Notes under the pieces: model-generated
The model's input: only the letters and a program-made list of their open reading frames with translations
What the model was told of the DNA's origin: nothing
The model's database searches: none
In this document: in pieces, positions 52,925 through 61,565 of the stretch
How the letters are laid out: every line of letters begins with the position of its first letter
Numbering within the stretch: the stretch's first letter is position 1
NCBI RefSeq assembly: GCF_032190635.1
Contig: NZ_JAVLAS010000001.1
Coordinates: forward strand, 620,001 to 684,000
Direction: 5' to 3'
DNA from: Levilactobacillus zymae
GTDB taxonomy: Bacteria; Bacillota; Bacilli; Lactobacillales; Lactobacillaceae
DNA: 64,000 nt
Program-made: the position numbers and the translations under genes

Positions 52925-53617
52925 TTGAGTGCTACAGCCCAAGTATTAGTTGTTGAGGATGAACGAGAATTGTCTGCAGATATTGTTGAATTAATTAAAC
53001 CTATTTGTGAACCGACTACCGCCTATGACGGGGAACAGGGAGAGTTTCTGGCGAGTCAGGGCGTGTTTGACGCCATTATTTTAGACCTGATGCTTCCCGG
53101 TGAAAGTGGCTTAGATCTACTACTACACATCCGGAATCAGGGGATCGCCACGCCGGTGCTGATCTTGACAGCTAAGGACACAATCGCCGATAAGCTGCGA
53201 GGGTTCAATGACGGTGCCGATGATTACGTGACTAAGCCGTTTCACCGCGAGGAGCTCTTGGCCCGGATGAAGGCGTTATTGAAGCGGACCGGGCACCTGA
53301 ACAATAGTGACGTGATTCGCCTGGGTCAGTTGGAAATCAATACCAGCAAGCATCTGGCCACCTTTAACGGCGACCCGCTGACGTTGAAGGGACGGGAATT
53401 TGATCTGTTGGCTTATTTGGCGGCGAACCCGGGGACCATTATCACCAAGGAACAGATTTTCAACCGTTTGTGGGGGTTTGATTCCGAGACCAGCCTCTCC
53501 GTGGTGGAAGTCTACATGAGTAATTTACGCAAGGAATTGAAGCGCGCGGGGAGTGATCTTTCCGTTCGGACCATTCGCAACGCCGGGTACATTGTGGAGG
53601 CCCCTGATGAGCAATAA
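52925..53617 (+). CDS. OmpR-family response regulator (CiaR-like)
   Basis: 230 residues. The receiver domain has LVVEDERE, the phosphoacceptor Asp in IILDLMLPGESG (~54), Thr in ILTAKD and Lys in YVTKPFH; the C-terminal wHTH has LKGREFDLLAYLAANPG and VVEVYMSNLRKELK. The start is TTG 52925, with AAGGAGG 8 nt upstream; the ATG between them (52918) is in another frame that stops soon. It overlaps the kinase gene by 11 nt. Preceded by a structured leader. Confidence 0.9.
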   Translation: MSATAQVLVVEDERELSADIVELIKPICEPTTAYDGEQGEFLASQGVFDAIILDLMLPGESGLDLLLHIRNQGIATPVLILTAKDTIADKLRGFNDGADDYVTKPFHREELLARMKALLKRTGHLNNSDVIRLGQLEINTSKHLATFNGDPLTLKGREFDLLAYLAANPGTIITKEQIFNRLWGFDSETSLSVVEVYMSNLRKELKRAGSDLSVRTIRNAGYIVEAPDEQ

Positions 53618-54923
53618 AGTGAATCGGGCCCAACGCCGGCGGCTCTTCCTGAGTAATTTTATCGGCTTTTCCCTGATCTTCATTCTTTTAGGGGTGATTG
53701 TGTTCGTGCTGTTTAGCCGTGCTATGCTGACCAGCACCGACCAGGCCTTACGAGTAGAAAAATCCGCGCGGCTACAGGCACCTTCACAAAAGCCGTTCGG
53801 GCCACATAAGGGCCCCTTCAAGGGAAACAGTCAGACCCAGCACCCGTTCATGACCACTACGTTAGTGTTCAATCAGCACGGAAAAATCACTAACAAGGTG
53901 CAATTAGGTTCGCGGTACGATACCCTTAAGGACATTCAGCTTAACCGTTCGCAGGTGGGGCAGTTGAAGACGATCAAGGTCAACGGTAAGTACAATTTCC
54001 GTACCCTATTGGTTAAGGCGCCCAAGACTGTTACCGACAAGTCTGTGGCGGGAAAATACCTACTGATTATGGAAAATATCGATCCGCAAAAGGCGGCAAT
54101 GCGTAATTTTACGCGCATTATGCTGATTACCATGGGCATCTTCTGGCTCTTGTCGATCCTGATGAGCGTTTGGATGTCGCGGCTAACCATGCGACCAATT
54201 CTCAAGTCCTGGGGGCGTCAGACCGAATTCGTCGGGAACGCCGCGCACGAATTACGGACGCCGTTAACCATCATTCAAAACAAGTTAGAATTTTTACTGA
54301 CCAAGCCTAACGATAAGATTATCGACCAGGCGGCCAACATTGCGATTGCGAATAGTGAAAGTCAGCGGCTCCAGAAGCTGACCCACGATCTATTAGCGTT
54401 GGCCCGCTCGGATTCGAACACCTTACAGACCAATTTTGAGACCACCGCGGTAGCGGACTTTCTGCAGGATACGGTGGAGCCCTATACCGAAATTGCGGCC
54501 AGTCAGGGCAAACGCCTGGTTTTGGCCCCAGTTCCCGCGTTTAAAGCCGTCCTTGACCAGGACCTGATTCACCAACTGATGAACATCCTGATCGATAACG
54601 CCCTCAAGTATTCGCCCCAAAGCAGTACCATTACCATTACCGCCAAGGTCGTGGGGCGGAAGTGGCAGCTGATTGTGGCCGACCAAGGCATCGGGGTGAC
54701 CGGCCGCGACCGGCAACGGATCTTCGACCGGTTCTACCGGGTCGACACCTCCCGTTCTCGCCAGACGGGGGGCAACGGGTTGGGACTGTCCATTGCCCAT
54801 TGGATTGTGGATCTCCACCACGGAACCATCGCGGTGCGTGACAATCAGCCACAAGGCAGCCAATTTGTGACCACCTTGCCGCTGAACTCATCGCAAAATG
54901 GTCATCATGGTAAACGAAAATAG
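53607..54923 (+). CDS. Sensor histidine kinase (CiaH-like)
   Basis: 438 residues: TM1 (~14-36), an extracytoplasmic loop (~37-170), TM2 (~172-192), HisKA with the phospho-His in VGNAAHELRTPLT (~215), and HATPase_c with DNALKYS, DQGIGV and GNGLGLS. No HAMP is obvious between TM2 and HisKA, which fits the CiaH type. Translational coupling to the regulator through an 11-nt overlap. Signal unknown. Confidence 0.9.
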   Translation: MSNKVNRAQRRRLFLSNFIGFSLIFILLGVIVFVLFSRAMLTSTDQALRVEKSARLQAPSQKPFGPHKGPFKGNSQTQHPFMTTTLVFNQHGKITNKVQLGSRYDTLKDIQLNRSQVGQLKTIKVNGKYNFRTLLVKAPKTVTDKSVAGKYLLIMENIDPQKAAMRNFTRIMLITMGIFWLLSILMSVWMSRLTMRPILKSWGRQTEFVGNAAHELRTPLTIIQNKLEFLLTKPNDKIIDQAANIAIANSESQRLQKLTHDLLALARSDSNTLQTNFETTAVADFLQDTVEPYTEIAASQGKRLVLAPVPAFKAVLDQDLIHQLMNILIDNALKYSPQSSTITITAKVVGRKWQLIVADQGIGVTGRDRQRIFDRFYRVDTSRSRQTGGNGLGLSIAHWIVDLHHGTIAVRDNQPQGSQFVTTLPLNSSQNGHHGKRK

Positions 54924-54927
54924 CACG

Positions 54928-54959
54928 AAGGTTCAGCGATTAACAGCTGAGCCTTTTTT
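54928..54959 (+). terminator. Terminator of two-component operon
   Basis: AAGGTTCAGC / GCTGAGCCTT with one wobble, then T4. Confidence 0.88.
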
Positions 54960-55049
54960 GCCGGGGAACAGTTTGCAGAAATATTTTAATATGGTAAGCT
55001 TTGTTCATTAAGTTAAATCGAAATTGGTACAGGTATAAGGAGCATGCAC

Positions 55050-56015
55050 ATGTTAACTATCCGTGATATTGCCGCCAAAGCCGGGGTCTCGGTCTCGACT
55101 GCGTCACGCGCGTTGAATAATAATCCACGTATCAGTCAGGCCACCCGTGAGCGGATTCAGAAGCTGGCCGCCGCTGAAGGTTATTTACCTAACTACAATG
55201 CTAAAAACCTAACGGCGGGGGAAGCCAATGCGGTCGGGGTCGTGTTCCCGAATACGGAACGGGTCCTTTCCGAAAATCCTTTCTATATTGACTTACTCCG
55301 AGGAATCAACACCCAATTGGTCCAGCGCCACTATGTGCTTTCGGTCGCCATTAGTTCGACGGCCGAAGAGCTATTGGCGAACGTCAAGTCGATGGTGGCC
55401 CAAGGAAAGATCAAACGCTTCATCCTGTTCTATGCGCATCAAGACGATCCAATTGCCGATTATCTGCGGCAACAACACTTGCGCTTTGTGACGATTGGTC
55501 AACCGGATCAACACCACAATGATTTCTTCGTTGATAATGACAACCTGCAAGCCGGGATTGGTGCGGCGACTTACCTGTTCGACCAGTTGAACGTTAAGCA
55601 TCCGGTCTTTGTCGAATCGGGACACCACTGGGCCTATGAGCAACAACGACGGGAAGGGTACGACCGGGTGGCGGCTCGGTTTAACGTGGAGCCGTTGGTC
55701 TGCAAGTTGGGGGAACCCAACCGGGTCAGGGCGTTTATTAAGCAACATCCAGAGATTGACGGCATCATGGCAACGGATGACTTTAACGGCATCGAATTTT
55801 ACCGGTTATTCCGCGAAAAGTATGGGGTTAGCCAATTTCCGGTGGTGAGTTTTAACCATTCGTTGCCGGAAGGGTTAACCGATGCGGATTTGCATTCGGT
55901 AGATTTGTTCCCCGAAAAGATGGGGTCAGCGGCGGCGGTGTTATTGTTCAGCGACAAGGAACCGCTAGAAACACCAACGCCGGGTCAAATCCGAATTCCG
56001 TATGCGATAAACTAA
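55050..56015 (+). CDS. LacI-family repressor of the maltose module (MalR-like)
   Basis: 321 residues. HTH and hinge (1-60): LTIRDIAAKAGVSVSTASRALNNNPRISQATRERI; the periplasmic-binding-like effector domain follows, with DGIMATDDFNGIEFYRL in the second lobe. ATG 55050 has AAGGAG at 7 nt; an ATG at 55044 is too close to it. It lies directly upstream of the maltose transporter and phosphorylase genes, whose promoter carries two LacI/cre-type operators, so it is the likely local repressor with maltose or a derivative as effector. Confidence 0.88.
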   Translation: MLTIRDIAAKAGVSVSTASRALNNNPRISQATRERIQKLAAAEGYLPNYNAKNLTAGEANAVGVVFPNTERVLSENPFYIDLLRGINTQLVQRHYVLSVAISSTAEELLANVKSMVAQGKIKRFILFYAHQDDPIADYLRQQHLRFVTIGQPDQHHNDFFVDNDNLQAGIGAATYLFDQLNVKHPVFVESGHHWAYEQQRREGYDRVAARFNVEPLVCKLGEPNRVRAFIKQHPEIDGIMATDDFNGIEFYRLFREKYGVSQFPVVSFNHSLPEGLTDADLHSVDLFPEKMGSAAAVLLFSDKEPLETPTPGQIRIPYAIN

Positions 56016-56053
56016 GGTGCGTCAAGGGGTGCTCAGCGGGTGAGCATTAACGT

Positions 56054-56094
56054 CATCACATGATTTATCCTGGGCTTGGATGAATTATGTGATG
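56054..56094 (+). other. Large hairpin after the LacI gene
   Basis: CATCACAT...TTTATCC / GGATGAA...ATGTGATG; two stacked stems, no T run. It directly precedes the tandem repeat. Confidence 0.5.
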
Positions 56095-56257
56095 GGGTTA
56101 AGCGGAACCCGTTGCCCCTTGTAAGCCCGATTCAACCTCAACAGAAGCCTAGTGGGGTTAAGCGCAGTGAGCTGTTCTTGTAAGCACGTTTCAACCATAG
56201 TGGCCAAAGAGGGGCGGCACCCGTTGCCCCTGGTAAGTTCGAATCGATAACGGACGG
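56094..56257 (+). repeat. Three-copy degenerate tandem repeat (57-60 bp period)
   Basis: Units start at 56094, 56154 and 56211. Units 1 and 2 share GGGGTTAAGCG, TTGTAAGC and TTCAACC; units 1 and 3 share ACCCGTTGCCCCT and GTAAG. Units 1 and 3 can form GGGG/CCCC hairpins. Non-coding, between lacI and the maltose promoter. Confidence 0.6.
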
Positions 56258-56344
56258 TTTGCTGCAAACACGCAAATTGGTTTGAACCATTATTGCATGA
56301 TTTAAGCGGTGGTCGTGATTCAGTTAAAAAATTTAATGTCAGTT

Positions 56345-56392
56345 AAGCACCACTCCAGAAGCGCGTAAACGCCCATGGGGGTGGTGCTTTTA
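56345..56392 (+). terminator. Terminator upstream of the maltose promoter
   Basis: AAGCACCACTCC / GGGGTGGTGCTT, then TTTT; isolates the maltose operon from lacI transcription. Confidence 0.8.
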
Positions 56393-56450
56393 ATTGTCAG
56401 ACCAACCAATTAGCAATTGGAATGGTCCAAAGTTTTAACGAAAAGTTTTG

Positions 56451-56508
56451 CGCAAACGGTTGCATTAAAATGAAAGCGGTGCCATAATAAATAATGTAAT
56501 CGGTTGCG
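56451..56508 (+). promoter_or_regulatory. Maltose operon promoter with two LacI/cre-type operators
   Basis: TTGCAT (56460-56465), 17 bp, CATAAT (56483-56488). Operator 1 CGCAAACGGTTGCA (56451-56464) overlaps the -35; operator 2 TGTAATCGGTTGCG (56495-56508) covers the start point. Each fits TGNAANCGNTNNCA at 13 of 14. Either CcpA or the local LacI protein, or both, could bind. Confidence 0.75.
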
Positions 56509-56573
56509 CAGAAGATAGCGCAGCGTTTCAGCAATTATTTAGGTTTTTAATTGGGTTAAGGAGGTTTTGTGTC

Positions 56574-57944
56574 ATGGCAGATGTCGTGTCTAAGGATACT
56601 ACCACGGTCGATAATCCCAAAACGGGGTTGCCAAACTTATCAGCCAGTACCATTTGGATGATTAACTTTGGGTTCCTGGGGGTTCAAACGGCCTTTACGT
56701 TACAAAGTTCGCAAATGAGTCGGATTTTCCAAACCATTGGGGCCGACCCCAACAGTTTAGGGTGGTTCTTCATTTTACCACCACTGGCTGGATTGGTCGT
56801 CCAACCAATCGTCGGGTATTATTCCGATAGAACCTGGGCACCGAAATTAGGTGGCCGGCGGTTGCCTTACTTAGCGTTAGGTACCATCGTGGCGGTTATC
56901 GTCATGTGTCTGTTACCGAACTCCGGTAGTATGGGCTTCGGGTACGCGTCACTCGCCGCGTTACTCTTCGGGGCCATCACCGTGGCCTTCCTGGACTTGT
57001 CATCGAACATTGCGATGCAACCGTTCAAGATGATGGTCGGGGACATGGTCAACGACGATCAGAAGAGTTACGCTTACGGGATTCAAAGTTTCTTGTCGAA
57101 CACCGGGGCCGTTTTAGCCGCTATTTTACCATTCCTATTCGCCTACTTCGGTTTGAAGAACGTGGCCGTTAAAGGGGTCGTGCCCGACACCGTGAAGATT
57201 GCCTTCTACGTCGGCGCCATCTTATTGGTCATCACGAGTCTGTTCACCATCTTCCGGGTTCACGAATACGATCCCGAAACGTACGCCAAGTACCATGGTA
57301 TCAGCCAGGAAGATAACACGACCGGTGGGAACTGGTGGACGTTACTGAAGTCCGCACCGAAGGTTTTCTGGACCGTTACCTTAGTTCAATTCTTCTGCTG
57401 GGTCGCCTTCCAGTACCTCTGGACTTACTCCGCTGGGGCCATTGCTGCCAACGTTTGGAACACTACCAACGCCGCTTCCGCGGGTTACCAAGCTGCCGGG
57501 AACTGGTACGGGGTCTTAGCCGCCGTGCAATCCATTGCCGCCGTGGTTTGGTCCTACGTCTTAGCTAAGTTACCCAATAGCGCCCACAAGTTGGGCTACG
57601 CCGGTAGTTTAGGCTTAGGGGCCGTTGGGTTTATCTCCGTGTTCTTCATCCACAACCAATACGCTTTGATCGTTTCCTTTATCTTAGTCGGGATTGCTTG
57701 GGCGGCAATGAACACGTACCCACTGACCATGGTTACCAACGCCTTATCTGGGGCCCACATGGGGACTTACTTAGGCTTGTTCAACGGCTCGATTTGCTTA
57801 CCACAAATCGTGGCTTCACTGGCCAGCTTCGCACTGTTCCCATTATTGGGTGGTGCCCAAGCCAACATGTTCTTGTTAGCCGGCATCATCATGGCGATCG
57901 GGGCATTGTCCGTCTTCACCATTAAGGAAACTTACAAGGCTTAA
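56574..57944 (+). CDS. malT: MFS disaccharide transporter (maltose, MalT/SLC45-like)
   Basis: 456 residues, 12 membrane segments. STIWMINFGFLGVQTAFTLQSSQMSRIFQ in TM1, PLAGLVVQPIVGYYSDRTW (the R/D motif after TM2) and KLGGRRLPYLALG are typical of sucrose/maltose-proton symporters of lactic acid bacteria. Aromatic- and alanine-rich extracellular loop around residue 300. AAGGAGG precedes the ATG. It is upstream of maltose phosphorylase in the same unit, so the substrate is most likely maltose. Confidence 0.88.
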   Translation: MADVVSKDTTTVDNPKTGLPNLSASTIWMINFGFLGVQTAFTLQSSQMSRIFQTIGADPNSLGWFFILPPLAGLVVQPIVGYYSDRTWAPKLGGRRLPYLALGTIVAVIVMCLLPNSGSMGFGYASLAALLFGAITVAFLDLSSNIAMQPFKMMVGDMVNDDQKSYAYGIQSFLSNTGAVLAAILPFLFAYFGLKNVAVKGVVPDTVKIAFYVGAILLVITSLFTIFRVHEYDPETYAKYHGISQEDNTTGGNWWTLLKSAPKVFWTVTLVQFFCWVAFQYLWTYSAGAIAANVWNTTNAASAGYQAAGNWYGVLAAVQSIAAVVWSYVLAKLPNSAHKLGYAGSLGLGAVGFISVFFIHNQYALIVSFILVGIAWAAMNTYPLTMVTNALSGAHMGTYLGLFNGSICLPQIVASLASFALFPLLGGAQANMFLLAGIIMAIGALSVFTIKETYKA

Positions 57945-57963
57945 TCATTTAAACATTAACTCG

Positions 57964-58002
57964 CTAATCCACAACGCTGATATTTGGATCGTTGTGGATT
58001 AG
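57964..58002 (+). other. Intercistronic hairpin between malT and mapA
   Basis: CTAATCCACAACG / CGTTGTGGATTAG, perfect 13-bp stem with no T run: more likely an RNA-stability or processing element than a terminator. Confidence 0.6.
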
Positions 58003-58071
58003 TCATTCAAATTCTTACAAAATGTTCAACAACGATTGACGGAATTATTCATAGAAAGGGAGTTTTCAACG

Positions 58072-60345
58072 ATGAAACGTATCTTCGATGTGCAACCTTG
58101 GAACGTCGTGACCCACACCTTTGACCCTAAAGATAAGCGGCTCCAAGAATCCATGACCAGCCTAGGAAACGGCTACATGGGCATGCGCGGTGACTTTGAA
58201 GAAGGTTACAGCGGCGATTCACTGCAAGGCATCTACTTGGGTGGGGTCTGGTACCCCGATAAGACCCGGGTCGGCTGGTGGAAGAACGGTTACCCGAAGT
58301 ACTTCGGGAAGGTGGTCAACGCCGTCAATTTCATCAAATTACCAATTGAAATCAACGGTCAACGCGTCGACCTAGCCCAAGACCAGATCAGCGACTTTAC
58401 CCTGGACCTCGACTTACACACGGCCGTTTTGACCCGGTCGTTCACGCTGAAGCGCGGGGACGTCAAGGTCGCCTTGACCTTCGAACGCTTCTTGAGTGTG
58501 GCTCAAAAGGAACTCTCCGTTCAAAAAGTCACGGTCAAGAACTTAAGCGCCACGAACGTGGACGTGAAGTTACTGCCCGCCATCGACGCCGACGTGATGA
58601 ACGAAGAAGCTAACTACGACGAACGGTTCTGGGACGTCTTGGCAACGGACCAACAAGCCGACCGCGGGAGCGTGATTGCTAAGACCACGCCGAACCCATT
58701 CGGCACGCCTCAATTTACCTCCGGCATGGAAATGCGGATGGTCAGCGACCTAGATAACGTGGCTATCGCTCAACCGAACGACAAGGAAGTGGCCACGGTC
58801 TACCAAGGCACGTTGGCGCCCCAAACGGCCACGACCTTAGAAAAGCGGGTCATCGTAGTCACGTCGCGCGATTACAAGACCCAAACGGACCTCACCACGG
58901 CCATGCACCAACTGAGTGATCGGGTCGCTAAGGAAAGCTACGCCGACTTATTGGCTGCCCACACCCAGGTCTGGGCTCAACGGTGGGAAAAGTCCGACGT
59001 GAAAATTACCGGTGACGATGAATCACAACAGGGGATTCGGTTTAACCTGTTCCAGTTGTTCTCGACCTACTACGGTGAAGATTCACGCTTGAATATCGGC
59101 CCGAAAGGCTTTACCGGTGAAAAGTACGGTGGCGCCACTTACTGGGACACCGAAGCCTTTGCCTTCCCGGTTTACCTGGGGATCACGGATCCTAAGGTTA
59201 CCCGCAACCTGTTGATGTACCGTTACAATCAATTACCGGGTGCCTACATCAACGCCAAGGAACAGGGCTTAAAGGGTGCGTTGTTCCCAATGGTGACCTT
59301 CGACGGGATCGAATGCCACAACGAATGGGAAATCACGTTTGAAGAAATTCACCGCAACGGCGACATCGCGTTTGCGATTTACAACTACACCCGTTACACC
59401 GGTGACGATTCCTACGTCCTGCATCAAGGGGCCAAGGTCTTAACTGAAATTTCGCGCTTCTGGGCCGACCGGGTCCACTTCAGCAAGCGCAACAACCAAT
59501 ACATGATTCACGGGGTCACCGGGGCCGACGAGTACGAAAACAACGTCGACAACAACTGGGACACCAACATGCTGGCGCAATGGACGTTGAAGTATACGTT
59601 GGAAATCCTGGATAAGGTTGACGCCGACGTCGCCAAGCAACTGGCCGTATCCGCTGATGAAAAGGCCCACTGGCAAGATATCGTGGACCGGATGTACCTG
59701 CCATACGACAAGGATCTGAACATTTTCGTCCAACACGACGGGTTCTTGGACAAGGATATCGAACCGGTTAGTGCCATTCCGGCCGACCAACGCCCAATCA
59801 ACCAACACTGGTCTTGGGATAAGATCTTACGTTCGCCGTACATCAAGCAAGGGGACGTCCTACAAGGAATCTGGGACTTTATCGACGACTACACGACGGA
59901 ACAGAAGAAGGCCAACTTTGACTTCTACGAACCCCTGACGGTGCACGAATCCAGTCTCTCCCCGGCCATCCACTCGGTTTTAGCGGCCGACCTACACTAC
60001 GAAGACAAGGCCGTCGAGCTGTATGAACGCACGGCCCGGTTGGACTTGGACAACTACAACAATGATACGACCGACGGGCTGCATATCACGGCCATGACGG
60101 GTGGCTGGATTGCCGTGGTTCAAGGCTTTGCCGGTATGCGGGTTCGCAACGGCCAGCTCCACTACGCGCCATTCTTGCCGAAGAAGTGGAACAGTTTCTC
60201 CTTCCGGCAGGTCTTCCGGGGCCGTCTAATCGAAGTCAGCGTCGACCAAGCTGGTGCGCACTTCAAGTTATTGAGTGGCGACCCACTGGACATCGACGTG
60301 GCGGGTAAGACGGTTTCGCTACAGCCAAACACAGTGGTCGAATAA
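58072..60345 (+). CDS. mapA: Maltose phosphorylase (GH65)
   Basis: 757-residue inverting phosphorylase: maltose + phosphate to beta-D-glucose 1-phosphate + glucose, in the cytoplasm. The general acid is E487 in TGADEYENN, the same position as in the L. brevis enzyme; GGATYWDTEAF and GIECHNEWEITFEE are further family marks. N-terminal beta domain (~1-270), linker, (alpha/alpha)6 barrel (~320-680), C-terminal jelly roll. ATG 58072 has AAAGGGAG at 8 nt. No beta-phosphoglucomutase gene, its usual partner, is in the window. Confidence 0.95.
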   Translation: MKRIFDVQPWNVVTHTFDPKDKRLQESMTSLGNGYMGMRGDFEEGYSGDSLQGIYLGGVWYPDKTRVGWWKNGYPKYFGKVVNAVNFIKLPIEINGQRVDLAQDQISDFTLDLDLHTAVLTRSFTLKRGDVKVALTFERFLSVAQKELSVQKVTVKNLSATNVDVKLLPAIDADVMNEEANYDERFWDVLATDQQADRGSVIAKTTPNPFGTPQFTSGMEMRMVSDLDNVAIAQPNDKEVATVYQGTLAPQTATTLEKRVIVVTSRDYKTQTDLTTAMHQLSDRVAKESYADLLAAHTQVWAQRWEKSDVKITGDDESQQGIRFNLFQLFSTYYGEDSRLNIGPKGFTGEKYGGATYWDTEAFAFPVYLGITDPKVTRNLLMYRYNQLPGAYINAKEQGLKGALFPMVTFDGIECHNEWEITFEEIHRNGDIAFAIYNYTRYTGDDSYVLHQGAKVLTEISRFWADRVHFSKRNNQYMIHGVTGADEYENNVDNNWDTNMLAQWTLKYTLEILDKVDADVAKQLAVSADEKAHWQDIVDRMYLPYDKDLNIFVQHDGFLDKDIEPVSAIPADQRPINQHWSWDKILRSPYIKQGDVLQGIWDFIDDYTTEQKKANFDFYEPLTVHESSLSPAIHSVLAADLHYEDKAVELYERTARLDLDNYNNDTTDGLHITAMTGGWIAVVQGFAGMRVRNGQLHYAPFLPKKWNSFSFRQVFRGRLIEVSVDQAGAHFKLLSGDPLDIDVAGKTVSLQPNTVVE

Positions 60346-60357
60346 CTTATTAATTCA

Positions 60358-60401
60358 AAAAAATCGACTGACTCTCCAGTGAGGGGGTCAGTCGATTTTT
60401 T
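60358..60401. terminator. Bidirectional terminator after mapA
   Basis: AAAATCGACTGAC / GTCAGTCGATTTT with A and T tracts. Confidence 0.93.
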
Positions 60402-60405
60402 GTGG

Positions 60406-60927
60406 TTAAACGGGCGTATACGGATTGTCCGTACCCGAGTTGTCTGAGTCGCCCGTGGTATCAGTCGTTGAACCGTCGTGAGGGGCCTCGGGGGCCGATG
60501 TTGGTTCGCTGAACGGCATCGGTTCACGTTCGTGGTCCTTTTGTTGGACCAACGGTGAGGTTTGGTCCCAGAAGAGGGGCCATTCGCCGGCGAGGGTTAG
60601 GCTTTCGAGTTCGAGTTGCCCGGCAATCAAGATTTGCTGGGTGATCTGGGTGTGGTAGTCCGCTACCAATTTTTGAATAATGGTCGCATTGTGGGCTAAA
60701 TCGGCACTGCCCAACGCGGAGAGGTCCGCTTGGTGGTCGCGCCGTAATTGTTTTTCGAGGTCGCGTAAGCGCCGTTCGATGGGACGGTTAAATTTAGGTT
60801 GGTTTTGCGCATCGTAAGCCACCGCAGGGGTGATGCCCACGAAAACGGCTTCGAGGCGGGGGTAGTTATCGTCAAACGAGTTGGCTTGTAAGACGTCAAA
60901 TTCCCACCCAATGGATTCAACTGACAT
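60406..60927 (-). CDS. Hypothetical protein with acidic disordered tail
   Basis: 173 residues. An ordered N-terminal part (~1-130) with a likely helical region ERRLRDLEKQLRRDHQ, then a Ser/Thr/Asp/Gly/Pro-rich tail (~135-173). No membrane segment or signal peptide. ATG 60927 has AAAGGAG; a longer frame upstream crosses the rpsN terminator and is rejected. Not recognised. Confidence 0.65.
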   Translation of the reverse strand: MSVESIGWEFDVLQANSFDDNYPRLEAVFVGITPAVAYDAQNQPKFNRPIERRLRDLEKQLRRDHQADLSALGSADLAHNATIIQKLVADYHTQITQQILIAGQLELESLTLAGEWPLFWDQTSPLVQQKDHEREPMPFSEPTSAPEAPHDGSTTDTTGDSDNSGTDNPYTPV

Positions 60928-60993
60928 AGGGGATCTCCTTTGAGAAAATAGTCTAGTGTCCAGTCTACGAAAGGCTAGGGAGCCTGTCAAACG

Positions 60994-61022
60994 AAAAAAG
61001 GTCCCGTCACGAGGACGGAACC
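60994..61022 (-). terminator. Terminator of rpsN
   Basis: On the minus strand GGTTCCGTC / GACGGGACC followed by T6. Confidence 0.9.
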
Positions 61023-61163
61023 AGGTTAGGTTTGGGTTAGGACGGGGGAGAGACTCCCCCAAGTGAGGGTCGCGTTACAACACCGGGCAACGGCCCATCA
61101 CCGAATCGACGCGTCTGGGTGAGATACCAGCGAGACACGTCAATTGTGAATCAGCTGGGGTGA

Positions 61164-61433
61164 TTACCAGCTAGCCTTCTTGACGCCAGGAATTTGACCC
61201 TTGTGCGCTAAGTCGCGGAAGTTTAACCGGGATAACCCGAATTTCCGCATGTAGGCGTGAGGCCGACCATCTAAGTGATCGCGGTGGTGCATCCGTACTG
61301 GGGAAGCATCCCGGGGTAAGAGGGCGAGTCCGGCGTAATCGCCCGCTGCCTTCAATTCTGCCCGCTTAGTCGCGTACTTGGCGACCGTGGCCTCGATCTT
61401 CTTTTCCTTTGCAATCTTGGACTTTTTTGCCAT
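61164..61433 (-). CDS. rpsN: 30S ribosomal protein S14, zinc-independent (C-) paralogue
   Basis: 89 residues, the longer S14 form lacking the CxxC...CxxC zinc ribbon of the usual 61-residue Gram-positive S14; none of the four Cys are present. [36 protein letters not shown] is the S14 core. In Bacillus the equivalent gene (yhzA) is switched on by zinc starvation. It stands alone, outside any ribosomal operon, with a Zur-box-like site over its promoter, which supports the same role here. ATG 61433 has GAAGGAG upstream. Confidence 0.93.
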   Translation of the reverse strand: MAKKSKIAKEKKIEATVAKYATKRAELKAAGDYAGLALLPRDASPVRMHHRDHLDGRPHAYMRKFGLSRLNFRDLAHKGQIPGVKKASW

Positions 61434-61456
61434 GCGTAAAGCTCCTTCCAAATAAA

Positions 61457-61506
61457 TGATAATAATTACGCTTTACTAGAGTACCATGGGGGGTATTTGG
61501 TGTCAA
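61457..61506 (-). promoter_or_regulatory. rpsN promoter with Zur-box-like operator
   Basis: Minus strand TTGACA (61506-61501), 17 bp, TACTCT (61483-61478). GCGTAATTATTATCA (61471-61457) at the expected start point matches TCGTAATNATTACGA at about 11 of 14 defined positions. Zinc-dependent repression is inferred. Confidence 0.65.
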
Positions 61507-61565
61507 TCTTTTAGGCCGACCAGTAGAAAACGCCACCGAAAGTCGGTGGCGTCGCAGGGGGCATA

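Noticed and set aside
56094..56257. CRISPR array
   Set aside because: Only three divergent units, no conserved repeat with unique spacers, and no cas genes.
60928..61062. 45-residue N-terminal extension of the hypothetical at 60406-60927
   Set aside because: It would be translated through the rpsN terminator hairpin and has no ribosome binding site, whereas ATG 60927 has AAAGGAG.
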